In this document: piece after piece, positions 35,729-44,850 of the stretch
Layout: the number at the start of each line of letters is the position of its first letter
How positions within the stretch are numbered: position 1 is the stretch's first letter
NCBI RefSeq assembly: GCF_007559335.1
Contig: NZ_VMBG01000001.1
Location: forward strand, 992,001-1,056,000
From: Rariglobus hedericola
GTDB taxonomy: Bacteria > Verrucomicrobiota > Verrucomicrobiia > Opitutales > Opitutaceae
Length of the DNA: 64,000 nt
Direction of reading: 5' to 3'
Translations under genes and position numbers: made by a program
The notes under the pieces: model-generated
The model's input: the letters and a program-made list of their open reading frames with translations, nothing else
What the model was told of the DNA's origin: nothing
Databases searched by the model: none

Positions 35729-36808
35729 ATGGGATCCACTATCCGTGAGCTTGCCACCGCCACGGGCCTGAGTGTCGCCACCGTTTCGATGGCCCTGCGC
35801 GGCACCGGCCGCATGTCCGCCGAGACCCGCGCCCGCGTCCAGGCGGCCGCCAAAAAAGCCGGCTACCAGCCGTCCCTGCTTCTCTCCAAGGCGCTCTCCA
35901 TGGTGCGGCAGCCCGAAGGCAAGCGGCACTATCGAGAGACTCTCGGTTTCATCGCCGAATTCGCCGTGAAAGGCGGCCCCTCCTTCCAGCGCAATATTTA
36001 CGAGGGCGCCGTCGAACGCGCCCACAAGGTGGGATTCAACATCGAGCCTTTTGTCCTCGCTGAAAAACCCGCCGAGCACCGCCAGCTTGGCCGCATGCTG
36101 CGCGCGCGCGGCATCCGCGGGCTCGTCATCATGCCGCGTCTCCTGCACCGCATGCCCCGCATGTTTATGCCGTGGGAGCATTTCGCCGCGGTGGAAATCG
36201 GCAAAACCATCTGGACGCCGCGCAACCTCCACCGCGTGGAGCGCCCTCTTTATTATGAACTCATCGAGGCCTTCCACGTGTTGAAGCGCGTAGGCTACAA
36301 ACGCATCGGCCTGGCCGTGGAACCGATGGAGGACAAGAACCGCCGTGGCGTTTACACTGCGGCTTATTTGCTCTGGCAGCGACGTATTCGGCAGCCGCTC
36401 GCGCCTTTTTCGACCGAGGCCTGGACAATCGAAAAATTCCGCGTGTGGTTCGAGGAACAACGTCCCGATGTCATCGTCGTGCATGACACCCGCAGCATCC
36501 CCGTCTGGTTGAAAACCATGGGGGTAAAAGTCCCGGACGAGGTGTCCGTCTTCAGCTCCAATGTCGGCGAGACGAACATCTCCGGCCTGCGAGCGGATCT
36601 ACCCGGATTGGGAAGCGGTGCGGTCGAAATGCTTTCACTCCTGCTCGATCACAACGAACTCGGCCTCTCCCCGCGGCCTCGCTGCTGGGAGGTCGAAGAC
36701 TACTGGCAGCCGGGCGACACGCTGAGCCGGCCCATCGCCGATTACATCTCGGCCGACGGCACCGTCGTGCTCGGCCGCTTCGCAGGCAGTCCGTCCATCA
36801 GCGGCTGA
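35729..36808 (+). CDS. LacI family transcriptional regulator
   Basis: A 359-aa protein from the ATG at 35729 (a GTG at 35714 is also possible). The LacI HTH is at the N-terminus: TIRELATATGLSVATVSMAL, then ARVQAAAKKAGYQPSLLLSK. The hinge reads SKALSMVRQ instead of the usual A/S-R-S-L-R-T pattern. The periplasmic-binding-protein-like sensor follows, with LGFIAEFA, LVIMPRLLHR, GYKRIGLAVEP, RPDVIVVHDTRSIPVWLK and GLRADLPGLGSGAVEMLSLL. It lies centrally in the 24-53 kb glycan locus and has its own palindrome in front, so it is the best candidate for the protein recognising GATTAACNGTTAATC. The inducer is probably a sugar but cannot be named. Confidence 0.93.
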   Translation: MGSTIRELATATGLSVATVSMALRGTGRMSAETRARVQAAAKKAGYQPSLLLSKALSMVRQPEGKRHYRETLGFIAEFAVKGGPSFQRNIYEGAVERAHKVGFNIEPFVLAEKPAEHRQLGRMLRARGIRGLVIMPRLLHRMPRMFMPWEHFAAVEIGKTIWTPRNLHRVERPLYYELIEAFHVLKRVGYKRIGLAVEPMEDKNRRGVYTAAYLLWQRRIRQPLAPFSTEAWTIEKFRVWFEEQRPDVIVVHDTRSIPVWLKTMGVKVPDEVSVFSSNVGETNISGLRADLPGLGSGAVEMLSLLLDHNELGLSPRPRCWEVEDYWQPGDTLSRPIADYISADGTVVLGRFAGSPSISG

Positions 36809-36856
36809 ATACGCGGTATTTCCCTCGTATTTCCCACGGGAGGGACCGCAGGCGCT

Positions 36857-36871
36857 GGTTAACAATTAATC
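36857..36871. promoter_or_regulatory. Palindrome GATTAACNGTTAATC, copy 4 (upstream of beta-helix protein)
   Basis: GGTTAACAATTAATC, 2 mismatches. It lies 48 bp after the LacI stop and 83 bp before the beta-helix gene start at 36955. Confidence 0.68.
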
Positions 36872-36954
36872 GCGCGCTTTATTGAGATTTTATTGCAGGC
36901 GCGGCTAACGCTGAAGGTGCAGTCGTTTGTCTCAACCCCCAACCCCTCCCCTGC

Positions 36955-39900
36955 ATGAACCGCCCCCATATGGCGTGCGCTTCCGGAATTCCCGGCAAGC
37001 TCGCGCAATTCGCCCGCCCCAGCAATCCCTCCGGGAAATCGCTTTTTTTCCTGCTTCGCAAATCACTTCTCCCCGCCGCCCTGTTCACCGCGTTTTTCGC
37101 CGCCGACGCTTCGGCGACCAACTACTACGTGGACTCCCAATCAGGCAACAACGCCAATAATGGCACCAGCACGAGCACGCCGTGGCAGACGCTGACCAAT
37201 GTCAACGCCACCATGTTCGCCGCCGGCGACAACGTCTACTTCAAGCGCGGCGGCGTCTGGAACGGCACGCTCTACCCGAAGATTGATGTCACCAATATCA
37301 ACGCCGGCATCGGCACCAGCCCCACCAACCGCATCACCTTCGATGCCTACGGCCCCCTCACCGACCCCAAACCGCAGATCAACGGCAACGGTGCCAAGTG
37401 GGCGGTGCAGATCGTCAACAAGCAATACTTCACCTTCCAGAATTTCCACATCACCAACACGGCGGCCGCCGATGGGGTCCGCATGGGCATCCGCGTCGCC
37501 TTCGGAGGCGATGGCACTCCGCTCGGCTCCGTTTACCAGTTCAACGACGTGAAGATACTGAACAACGATATCTCCGACGTGCGGGGCATCACCGTGCGCG
37601 CCCAAGGCATCTACGATCAGTCCGGCGGCATCTACGTCGAGCTGATGGACTACAAGGGGTCCCAGACCCGAGTGGACAGTCTCCTCATTGAGGGAAACTA
37701 CTTTTATAACAACCGCTGCATCGGCCTGCATGTGAAAGCGCCGGGCAACTACAACGGCCGCGAGGATCTCTGGGCCACCAACCTCAAGATCCGCTGCAAC
37801 ATCTTCGATGGCACGGGGGCCGATCACATCGTGCTCAACGGCGCCACCGGCGCGTTCGTCGAGTATAACGCCGGTTATGACGCCGGCATCAGCACGCTCG
37901 CGACTCCCGATCCCGACTGCTGGATCGCCGGCATGTGGTCCGCATATCACACCCGTGACATCACGTTTCAATACAACGAGGTGGCCCGCACCCGTAACAA
38001 CATCCTCAACGGTATCAAGGGCGACTCCCAAGCCTTCGACGCGGATCTCGGAACTCGGGGGAATCAGGTATTCCAATACAACTACACGCACGAAAACGAG
38101 GGTGGCGTGTTTCTTCTCATGCCCGATGACGGCGTCTCGAAGGTCGCCTTCTACCGCTACAACCTGAGCGTCAACGACGGCCGCAAGACCTTCACCGGCT
38201 GCCAATTCGCGATGAACCCCAATCCGGGGGAAAGCGCCGCCTACGTTTACAACAACGTCTTCTACTCCACCCGGCCAGAGGGCTTCCGGATGCGCGACTA
38301 CGCGGGTGCCTACTACTACAACAATGTCTTCCACGTGACCTCGGCGATCTATCCGACCGCCCCGGTTTTCTCGAACAACGCCTACTACGGCCACATGCCC
38401 GACGTGAACGACCCCTACAAAGTCGTCGCTGATCCCAAGTTTGCCGGCCCGCTCCCCGGCGCCACCGCCAACGACGGCTACACGTCCGCCAACACGCAGC
38501 TCTTCAAAATCCAATCCAACTCGCCCCTCATCAACGCCGGCATGGCGATCCCGTCTCTCGGCATCGGCACGCTGCTCGACAACGGCAGCCGTGACTTCTG
38601 GGGCAACCCGCTCTACGCCGGCGGCCACGCCGACATCGGCGCGCACGAGTATGTCGGTGGTTCCGCCGCCGCCCCCGCAGCCGTCGCCCGCGTGGACAAC
38701 ACTGCAGGCGCCTCCGTGGCCTACACCGGGCCGTGGACCCACGTGACAAACGACGAAAACGCCTACCTCACGACCAAGTCGACCGCGGGCGTGGGCGCCT
38801 ACGTCCAGCACACCTTCACAGGCACCAACGTCGGCGTTTACGGAGCCAAGGGCCCCAACATGGGCAAGGTCTCCCTCAACGTGGACAACGGCACCTCCGT
38901 GCTCGTCGATTGCTACTGGCCCGTGCCGCTCCACCGCGTGCTGCTCCATCACTTCACCGGCCTCGCCAACACCGCGCACACGCTCCGCGGCACAGTCATG
39001 GCCAAGAACCCCGCCTCCTCCAGCAATCTGGTCGTGATCGATTACTTCCAACAAAACCCCGTCGCCCCGCCGACCGCGCCCGTCGTCACCACGATCGACG
39101 CCGCCCCCGGCGCCGGCGTGGTTTACAACGGCTCATGGACCCACTTCACAGCTGACGCCGCGCCCGACCAAGCCTACTACGGCAAGACCCGCTCCGTCTC
39201 TTCGACCGTCGGCGCCTACGTGGACTTCACCTTCACCGGCACCGGCGTCCGCCTGATCGGCACCAAGGGAGGCGATTTCGGCAAGATCAACGTCTCGGTC
39301 AACGGCGGCGCTGCCACCTCGGTCAACTGTTACCAAGGCCTGATCACCGAATTCCAGCGGCACCTCTTCGAGGTCAACAACCTCACGCCGGGCACCCATA
39401 CCCTGCGCGTCACCGTCGCCGCCAAGGATCCGGCCTCCACCGCCAACACCATCGCGCTCGATCTCATCCAGGCCATCGGCACTGCCACCGTCGGCGGGGC
39501 GGACATCATCAAGGACAATACCGACGCCGGCGGCATCACCATCTCCGGCGCGTGGTCGTCGTCCGTCTCCGTGCCCGGCTTCCTGGGCACCGATTACGTC
39601 AGCAGCCCCGCCGGTTCCTCCAACACCCTGCGCTACACCCCGACGATTCCCACCACCGGCACCTATGAGGTATTCGCCCGCTGGACCCAGCTCGCCAACC
39701 GCGCCTCCGCCGTTCCCTACGAAATCACCTCCGCCTCTGGCACCGTGACCGTGTCCAAGGACCAGCGCGCCCAAGGCAGCCAATGGGTTTCACTCGGCCT
39801 GTATCCGTTCAACGCCGGCACCACCGGCAACGTGCTGATCCGCTCCACCGCGACCGATGGCTACACCATCGCCGACGGCGTGCGCTTTACCCAGCAATCC

Positions 39901-40335
39901 CAGGGCGTCGAGATCGTCGTGGACGCCTCCGACCCCACCGGCGTCACCAAAGTCGGCGCGTGGACCGGCTCCACCACGACCGCCGGCTACCATGGCGCCG
40001 ACGCCCTCAACGACGGCAACACCAAGAGCGGCACCCAGTCCGTGCAGTTCACGCCAACCCTCCCCTCCGCCGGAACCTACGAGGTGTTCGCCTGGTGGCC
40101 CGCTGCGACCAACCGCTCCCCGAGCGTGCCGTTCAAGGTCACCCACGCCGGCGGCAACCAGACGGTCAACGTGGATCAACGGATCAACGGCAGCCAGTGG
40201 TATTCACTCGGCACCTACACGTTCAACGCCGGCACCACCGGCAATGTTCTTGTCACCAACGCCTATACCGGGCCGCTGCCGGTTCCGTCGCAATGTTACG
40301 TCATAACCGACGCCGTGCGCTTCGTCCGCCAGTAA
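36955..40335 (+). CDS. Large secreted right-handed beta-helix protein with four C-terminal beta modules
   Basis: A 1126-aa protein with a long signal region (LRKSLLPAALFTAFFAADASA, about residues 36-55) and then TNYYVDSQSGNNANNGTSTS, the usual opening of PbH1 parallel beta-helix proteins such as polysaccharide lyases and depolymerases. The helix (about 60-560) has repeats such as NDISDVRG, EGNYFYNNRCIGLHV, FEYNAG-like and YNNVFYST turns, ending in DIGAHEYVGG. After that come two copies of a beta module (about 570-845; PWTHVTNDE and SWTHFTADA) and two golvesin-like modules (about 845-1126; NDG or DNTDAGG, GTYEVFAWW, GSQWYSLGTYTFNAGTTGNV). No catalytic residue can be named. The likely role is binding or cutting acidic or complex polysaccharide. 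A strong hairpin follows at 40359. Confidence 0.8.
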   Translation: MNRPHMACASGIPGKLAQFARPSNPSGKSLFFLLRKSLLPAALFTAFFAADASATNYYVDSQSGNNANNGTSTSTPWQTLTNVNATMFAAGDNVYFKRGGVWNGTLYPKIDVTNINAGIGTSPTNRITFDAYGPLTDPKPQINGNGAKWAVQIVNKQYFTFQNFHITNTAAADGVRMGIRVAFGGDGTPLGSVYQFNDVKILNNDISDVRGITVRAQGIYDQSGGIYVELMDYKGSQTRVDSLLIEGNYFYNNRCIGLHVKAPGNYNGREDLWATNLKIRCNIFDGTGADHIVLNGATGAFVEYNAGYDAGISTLATPDPDCWIAGMWSAYHTRDITFQYNEVARTRNNILNGIKGDSQAFDADLGTRGNQVFQYNYTHENEGGVFLLMPDDGVSKVAFYRYNLSVNDGRKTFTGCQFAMNPNPGESAAYVYNNVFYSTRPEGFRMRDYAGAYYYNNVFHVTSAIYPTAPVFSNNAYYGHMPDVNDPYKVVADPKFAGPLPGATANDGYTSANTQLFKIQSNSPLINAGMAIPSLGIGTLLDNGSRDFWGNPLYAGGHADIGAHEYVGGSAAAPAAVARVDNTAGASVAYTGPWTHVTNDENAYLTTKSTAGVGAYVQHTFTGTNVGVYGAKGPNMGKVSLNVDNGTSVLVDCYWPVPLHRVLLHHFTGLANTAHTLRGTVMAKNPASSSNLVVIDYFQQNPVAPPTAPVVTTIDAAPGAGVVYNGSWTHFTADAAPDQAYYGKTRSVSSTVGAYVDFTFTGTGVRLIGTKGGDFGKINVSVNGGAATSVNCYQGLITEFQRHLFEVNNLTPGTHTLRVTVAAKDPASTANTIALDLIQAIGTATVGGADIIKDNTDAGGITISGAWSSSVSVPGFLGTDYVSSPAGSSNTLRYTPTIPTTGTYEVFARWTQLANRASAVPYEITSASGTVTVSKDQRAQGSQWVSLGLYPFNAGTTGNVLIRSTATDGYTIADGVRFTQQSQGVEIVVDASDPTGVTKVGAWTGSTTTAGYHGADALNDGNTKSGTQSVQFTPTLPSAGTYEVFAWWPAATNRSPSVPFKVTHAGGNQTVNVDQRINGSQWYSLGTYTFNAGTTGNVLVTNAYTGPLPVPSQCYVITDAVRFVRQ

Positions 40336-40358
40336 GCGCGTCCGCATAACCCCGACCC

Positions 40359-40389
40359 AAGACGCCCCCTCTCATCCAGGGGGCGTCTT
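40359..40389 (+). terminator. Strong hairpin after the beta-helix gene
   Basis: AAGACGCCCCCT (40359-40370) pairs perfectly over 12 bp with AGGGGGCGTCTT (40378-40389), loop of 7 nt. It lies 23 nt after the stop of the 1126-aa gene. There is no long U-tract, but the stem is very stable, so it likely separates this gene from the next two. Confidence 0.75.
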
Positions 40390-40404
40390 GCTTCCCTCAC
40401 TCCC

Positions 40405-41136
40405 ATGACTTCTTCGCCCTGCTTTTTTCTGACCCTGCTTTTCGCGCAGGCCGTCGCCCTTTTCGGACAACCCGTCATTCCCGCAGACGATACGGCCGTC
40501 GCCGTCATCAACGGCGAAACGGTATCCGCGGCCGAATACACGTTGGTCATGCACCGGCAAACCGCGCCCGTTTACAGCCACTTCAAGCAGACCCGCGACC
40601 TCGACGATCACCGCGGCTACTGGAGCCCCGCCTCCGGCCCCGACGGCCCGCTCGCCAAGTTGCGCGAACTCACCCTTGCCGAACTCGTCCGCATCAAAGT
40701 TTACCAATCCGAAGCCCGGACACGCGGGCTGATGAAGAATATCGACTTCGCGTCCTTCCGCACCGCCCACGAAAAGGAAAACGCCCGGCGCCTCGCCGCC
40801 AAGGCCCGCAACGAGGTCATCTACGGCCCGCCCCAATACCGGCTGGACGTTTACTACTATATTTTGTTCGGCGACATCGCCTACAAGGTCGAGCAAGCCA
40901 TGGCCAAGGAACTCGAACCCGCCGTGACCGGCGCCGAAATCGACGCCTTCCTCGCCGCGCACAAAGAGGACTTCAATCCACTCTCAACCGAAGACGCCCG
41001 CCGACGTGCCACCGAAGTCCTGGGCCTGCGCGCCGCGCACAAAAAACTGGCCGATCTCCGCGCCGCCGCCGTCACCGAGGTGCGCACCGAATCTCTCGCG
41101 CGCATTTCACCGCGCAACGACAACACCACTCCGTAA
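40405..41136 (+). CDS. Secreted SurA-N-like protein of unknown function
   Basis: A 243-aa protein with a signal peptide (about 1-22, FAQAVALFGQP). After it comes DTAVAVINGETVSAAEYTLV, the opening seen in SurA/PpiD-type periplasmic peptidyl-prolyl isomerases and chaperones; the rest is helix-rich (LAELVRIKVYQSEARTRG, EPAVTGAEIDAFLAAHKED) like a SurA_N chaperone domain. No parvulin PPIase domain follows, so it would be chaperone-only. It lies 8 bp before the LamG/SGNH gene, so it may assist folding or export of that large secreted protein. The assignment is by pattern only. Confidence 0.6.
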   Translation: MTSSPCFFLTLLFAQAVALFGQPVIPADDTAVAVINGETVSAAEYTLVMHRQTAPVYSHFKQTRDLDDHRGYWSPASGPDGPLAKLRELTLAELVRIKVYQSEARTRGLMKNIDFASFRTAHEKENARRLAAKARNEVIYGPPQYRLDVYYYILFGDIAYKVEQAMAKELEPAVTGAEIDAFLAAHKEDFNPLSTEDARRRATEVLGLRAAHKKLADLRAAAVTEVRTESLARISPRNDNTTP

Positions 41137-41144
41137 TACCTTTC

Positions 41145-43403
41145 ATGACCCTTCGCCCGCTCTCCACCGTTCTCCTCGCACTTTCTCTGGTCGCGTTGTC
41201 GTCCGCCTCCGTCCGGCTTTCGACCGACGGCAACAACACCTCCGCGCAATACCGCACCGCCACCGGCTGGGCTTTGCCCGAGGGCGACTGGACCGTCGGC
41301 ATCTGGGACAACAATTTCCAAGGCAACGGCGGCTGGCTCGTCGGTCACTCCGCACCGGGCACAGGCGGTTCACTCAATTTGTTCTACGATCATGTCGCCG
41401 GCCGCTACTTCGTTGGCGGACAAGACGCTGCGGGCAATCTCTTCGGCGGCGCCAAGTTCAACGGCATCGCCGGCTCGCTCTCCGCCGGTTACCCGGGCCG
41501 TCCCTCCGGCCTGTTCATGCCGCGCCTGCACATCATCCGCCGCCGCGCCGGTTACAGCGAATACCTGGTCGCCGAGGCCGGCCACGCCCCCGTGCTCGTC
41601 GCCAGCGAGCAACGCCCGTTCGGCGCCACCACGCCGGGCAACTGGTGTCTCGGCTCTAAACAAGGCGCCGGTCCGTTTTACGACGCCGATCTCGAAGGAT
41701 TTTTCTTTGCGACATCCGCCATCACCGACGCCGATCTCTGCCGCCTGTCCGCCGGTTTCAAACCCGCCGATGTGGCCAGCATCCACCCCACTCTCGCCGT
41801 TTACTTCCCGCTCGAATCCGCCGCTGGCGATGAAACCGTGTTCAAACGCTTCGGTCCGCCCGACGCCTCCGCCGACGGCCCGATGCTGCGCGGCGCGCTT
41901 TCGCCCAACCAACGTCCCGCCGACGTCGCCGTTCCCTCCCAAGTGGTCAGCCTCGCGAGCTTCCAGCCCTTTCAAATCATCCGTCATCACAAGGGCTCCG
42001 CCGACATCGCCTTCAACGGCTTCGATCACGGCACCGCTCCCGCCGACATCGAACTGCGCTTCATCGACGAGGAACACCAGCTCACCTCCGACTGGCAGAC
42101 GTTGCTGCAAAACTCTCCCGGTGGCGGCGCTGTCGTGCAGGCGACGTTGTCCGTGCCCAAGGGTTATTGGAAAACCATGGAGGTCCGCCGCGTCCGTTCC
42201 GCCGGCGGCAAGGCCGACAGCAACCGCCCTGTGCGCACGTGGGCCCGCTGGGCCGTAGGCGAAGTCGTCGTCGTCTGGGGCGACAGCATTCAAGGCCAGG
42301 TGGACGGCCCCTCGCGCGTGAACAAAGTCCCTCTCAACGGCTTCACCGCCAAATACCCGACCGCCAGCACGCCCACGCTTCCCGGCGACACCAACCCGCT
42401 CGTCAAAGGCACCTGGAATCTCCTGCACGGCCCCGGCATGGGCGGCGGTTCCCAAGGTGAAAACCTCATCGCCAACAACCTCTCCGAAGCCTCCGGCTGC
42501 TGCGTGGGTATCTCCGTGTTTTGGCGGGGCGCCAGCCAGCTCGACCACTGGAACGGCCGCACCAGTTCAAACGCCTACAACCTCGCCAAGGTCACGCTGC
42601 TCGCCAACGACGGCCTCAACAAACCCAACGTCATCACGTGGGTCGGCAACTGCGCCAACGCCCGACTCGATGCGAACGCCTCCGCCTACTACTCCGACTT
42701 CGATCTCTTCAAAACCGTCCTCGATGCCGATCTCGGCGCGGACACCTGGCAGTTGCTCATCATGCCGTTTCCGATCACCTACGCGCCCGACACCACACCC
42801 GCCCTCGGCGCGCACAAAGTCCGCGACGCTTGCTGGCGCTGGGCGCGCGATCACGGTGCCTACGCCGGCGTCTCCCTCGATCACACCACGAAGGACGGCG
42901 TGCACCCCACCGACGCCGCGTGGGATCTGATGGGCCCGCGCTGGGGCAATGCCGCGGGCTTTCTCCGCGACCCCAAGAAATTCGCCGATCCCCGCGCCGG
43001 TGAGATCGTCGGTTTTCAACGCTCCGGCTCGGACCTCATCGTGCAACTGCGCCTCTTCGCCGGGACCAAACTCACGTTAAAAAATCCGGCCGATTCCATC
43101 AGCGGCTTCACGCTCTCCGCCGACAACTTCACGACCACCATTCCGATCACGTCGGCCACACTGCTGGGCGACAACCAGGTTCGCATCACGCCCGCCACGA
43201 TGCCCGCTAGCCCGCTGAAACTGCGTTATCTCTACGGCAGTCCCGGCGCAGGCGTGGACCGCAAGTGCCCCGTCGATCCAAAGGCGGCGGGCGTGGACAA
43301 CCTACTTTACGTCAACGCCGGCCCCGCCCACACGCTCGCCATCCAGCCCATCTGGAGCGACGCGGCCAACGATTGGTCACTCAAAGAAAGCGGCCGGCCC
43401 TGA
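41145..43403 (+). CDS. Secreted LamG-SGNH two-domain protein
   Basis: A 752-aa protein with a signal peptide (about 1-22). Residues about 23-230 form a LamG/concanavalin-like beta domain (TGWALPEGDWTVGIWDNN, GRYFVGGQDAAGNLFGG, YDADLEGFFFATSAITDAD). Residues about 370-620 form an SGNH hydrolase-like domain: VGEVVVVWGDSIQGQ (Ser), NVITWVGNCANA (block III Asn) and DGVHPTDAAWDLMG (Asp-x-x-His). A C-terminal beta region follows. It is a close paralogue of the first two thirds of the 45111-48671 protein, which lies 1.7 kb away on the opposite strand. It probably de-acylates a polysaccharide or sialate-like substrate outside the cell. Confidence 0.75.
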   Translation: MTLRPLSTVLLALSLVALSSASVRLSTDGNNTSAQYRTATGWALPEGDWTVGIWDNNFQGNGGWLVGHSAPGTGGSLNLFYDHVAGRYFVGGQDAAGNLFGGAKFNGIAGSLSAGYPGRPSGLFMPRLHIIRRRAGYSEYLVAEAGHAPVLVASEQRPFGATTPGNWCLGSKQGAGPFYDADLEGFFFATSAITDADLCRLSAGFKPADVASIHPTLAVYFPLESAAGDETVFKRFGPPDASADGPMLRGALSPNQRPADVAVPSQVVSLASFQPFQIIRHHKGSADIAFNGFDHGTAPADIELRFIDEEHQLTSDWQTLLQNSPGGGAVVQATLSVPKGYWKTMEVRRVRSAGGKADSNRPVRTWARWAVGEVVVVWGDSIQGQVDGPSRVNKVPLNGFTAKYPTASTPTLPGDTNPLVKGTWNLLHGPGMGGGSQGENLIANNLSEASGCCVGISVFWRGASQLDHWNGRTSSNAYNLAKVTLLANDGLNKPNVITWVGNCANARLDANASAYYSDFDLFKTVLDADLGADTWQLLIMPFPITYAPDTTPALGAHKVRDACWRWARDHGAYAGVSLDHTTKDGVHPTDAAWDLMGPRWGNAAGFLRDPKKFADPRAGEIVGFQRSGSDLIVQLRLFAGTKLTLKNPADSISGFTLSADNFTTTIPITSATLLGDNQVRITPATMPASPLKLRYLYGSPGAGVDRKCPVDPKAAGVDNLLYVNAGPAHTLAIQPIWSDAANDWSLKESGRP

Positions 43404-43496
43404 AGGTAACTCGGCTTTGGGAATTACGCCGCTTATCGAAAGCGGCAGAGCCCGCGTCAATCTGTATCCAAAAATATGTTACACTTTTATTATTTT

Positions 43497-43511
43497 GGTG
43501 AACAGTTAGCC
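43497..43511. promoter_or_regulatory. Palindrome GATTAACNGTTAATC, copy 5, weak
   Basis: GGTGAACAGTTAGCC, 4 mismatches; the core GAACAGTTA is kept. It lies 83 bp upstream of the GTG at 43594. Weakest member, possibly decaying with its gene. Confidence 0.4.
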
Positions 43512-43593
43512 GGCAAGGGGTTTGCATCCAGCGAATTCCTTTCCGGCAGTTATCCTCATCTTTTAAATCCTGCGATCCGCTTCCATAAACTTC

Positions 43594-44102
43594 GTGAAAA
43601 CCAATTCCTTCCCAGCAATCCGGATCGGTGTGCTCCTGTCCCTCCTTTGCGGAGCGACAAATTCCCAAGCGGCGACATTTCCCATCGCGGAAAATTTCAA
43701 CAGCGGCACCGCCCCTGGCTTTGTCACAGCGGGAACGGCTGCCGCAGCCTATACGTTTAATGGCTCCAGCGGCGCCTATTCGCCGGCAGCTATATCGCTG
43801 GCGGAACACCACGTTTATCCATCCCGGTCAACTCCTCGAAAAATATCTTGCTGGGTCAGCGTATTTACAAAGTCAGCTATGATAACGACGGAAGGGCTAA
43901 CAGCATTCTTACTTACACGGTCGTGGAATTAAAGGTCTTCCCTGACGGGAAGCGCACGGTGGCGCTTGCTCGTGAAGACTGCGTTGCTCAAGTGGAATAC
44001 ATGGATAATCCTCGTTGGGTCATAGACAATTACTGGCCGAAAATAGGCGATCCCGAAACTCTACACAGGGAGGCTCTGCGAGATGCTATGTGGCTCCAAT
44101 AA
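43594..44102 (+). pseudogene. Frameshifted secreted protein; possible toxin-like C-terminus
   Basis: Two frames joined. From the GTG at 43594 the first reads NSFPAIRIGVLLSLLCGATN and ATFPIAENFNSGTAPGFVTA, a signal peptide plus an opening like PEP-CTERM or autotransporter proteins. Near 43780 the frame shifts and the second frame continues GSYIAGGTPRLSIPVNSSKN, then IYKVSYDNDGRANSILTYTV and a conserved-looking C-terminus ending TLHREALRDAMWLQ at 44102. The C-terminal part stops 5 nt before a SUKH-type immunity-like gene, the typical arrangement of a polymorphic toxin tip and its immunity protein. I do not recognise the C-terminal fold. An intact function is unlikely because of the frameshift; a sequencing error is an alternative explanation. 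Confidence 0.5.
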
Positions 44103-44131
44103 ATCGAATGAACAACTACTTCCCTAAATTT
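44085..44131 (+). repeat. Direct repeat, copy 1 (intact toxin-end/immunity-start junction)
   Basis: A 47-nt segment covering AMWLQ-stop and the first codons of the SUKH gene. It recurs at 44805-44850 with about 83% identity (39 of 47 aligned positions, hand alignment, one gap). The two copies are 720 bp apart and in the same orientation. Confidence 0.75.
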
Positions 44132-44767
44132 CAAGAGTCGATCAAGACTCAACGAGTGCTCAAGGCGTCTAATTATGCGAGGTTCGTAAGGCAAGCACCC
44201 CAAGGAATTATGCGGGACCAATCCTATAATTTACCGGTTATTTTATATGAAGATGAAGGCACCACCATCTTCCGCACGTCTAGTTATGCACGCAGCCCTG
44301 GTGGAGATACTGTGGCCCAAATAGAGGCTCTCCTCCAGAATCGTTTACCCGATGACTTCCGTGCTTTTTATGCCAGCTACGCGGAGGCGTTGGCTGTCAC
44401 TAGGAGTTATCCCATACATTTTTGGGACATAGAAAAAATTAAAGAATGGTTTGCAGACATGCGTTATAGTAAACCCTACCCATTGCGCTTCATAAGATTT
44501 GGTGAGTATTGGGATTTGGGCTCCACGCAATTCGCTCTATGGCAAAAAAACCCAGATAAGCCCGATTGGATGGTGGTAACTACTTCTGTCGGGCAGCATG
44601 ATGATCAATATGACGACCCAAACTTCACCGATTATTATAAATTGGGCGACTCCTTTAGTGGTTGGCTGGAAGATTGGATCGCGCGCGACGGACTTCCCGA
44701 TCCCTTCATGAAGCTTGGGCCGGAGGGTGGATTTCTTGATCCTGTGGATGCATCGAGGAAACCCTAG
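44108..44767 (+). CDS. SMI1/KNR4 (SUKH) superfamily protein, candidate immunity protein
   Basis: A 219-aa protein without a signal peptide. IEALLQNRLPDDFRAFYASY is the SUKH start (LPxDFxxFYxxxx), followed by the acidic/aromatic SYPIHFWDIEKIKEW, and RFIRFGEYWDLGSTQFALWQ is the conserved middle block. SUKH proteins are the most common immunity proteins of bacterial polymorphic toxin systems and bind the toxin C-terminus directly. It starts 5 nt after the frameshifted ORF that ends AMWLQ. Base composition is visibly more AT-rich than neighbouring GH genes, suggesting recent transfer. A second, decayed copy of its start occurs at 44805-44850. Confidence 0.75.
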   Translation: MNNYFPKFQESIKTQRVLKASNYARFVRQAPQGIMRDQSYNLPVILYEDEGTTIFRTSSYARSPGGDTVAQIEALLQNRLPDDFRAFYASYAEALAVTRSYPIHFWDIEKIKEWFADMRYSKPYPLRFIRFGEYWDLGSTQFALWQKNPDKPDWMVVTTSVGQHDDQYDDPNFTDYYKLGDSFSGWLEDWIARDGLPDPFMKLGPEGGFLDPVDASRKP

Positions 44768-44804
44768 CCTCTCATGCCGAAACGAATATCAAGCCTCAAG
44801 AGGA

Positions 44805-44850
44805 GCTATGTGGCTTCAGTAATTTAATGAACAGCTGCTTCCCGAAATTT
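44805..44850 (+). repeat. Direct repeat, copy 2 (decayed toxin-end/immunity-start junction)
   Basis: It begins with the same GCTATGTGGCT as copy 1, keeps the AMWLQ-stop and the ATG-AAC start, then becomes unrecognisable after about 10 codons, at the edge of the IS110 remnant. It looks like the relic of a second toxin-end/immunity cassette. Confidence 0.7.

Noticed and set aside
37141-39054. Minus-strand open frame of 637 codons
   Set aside because: Valine/aspartate-rich shadow of the beta-helix gene; no family motif.
43428-43446. Hairpin GCCGCTT/AAGCGGC after the 41145 gene
   Set aside because: Short 7-bp stem without U-tract; insufficient to call a terminator.
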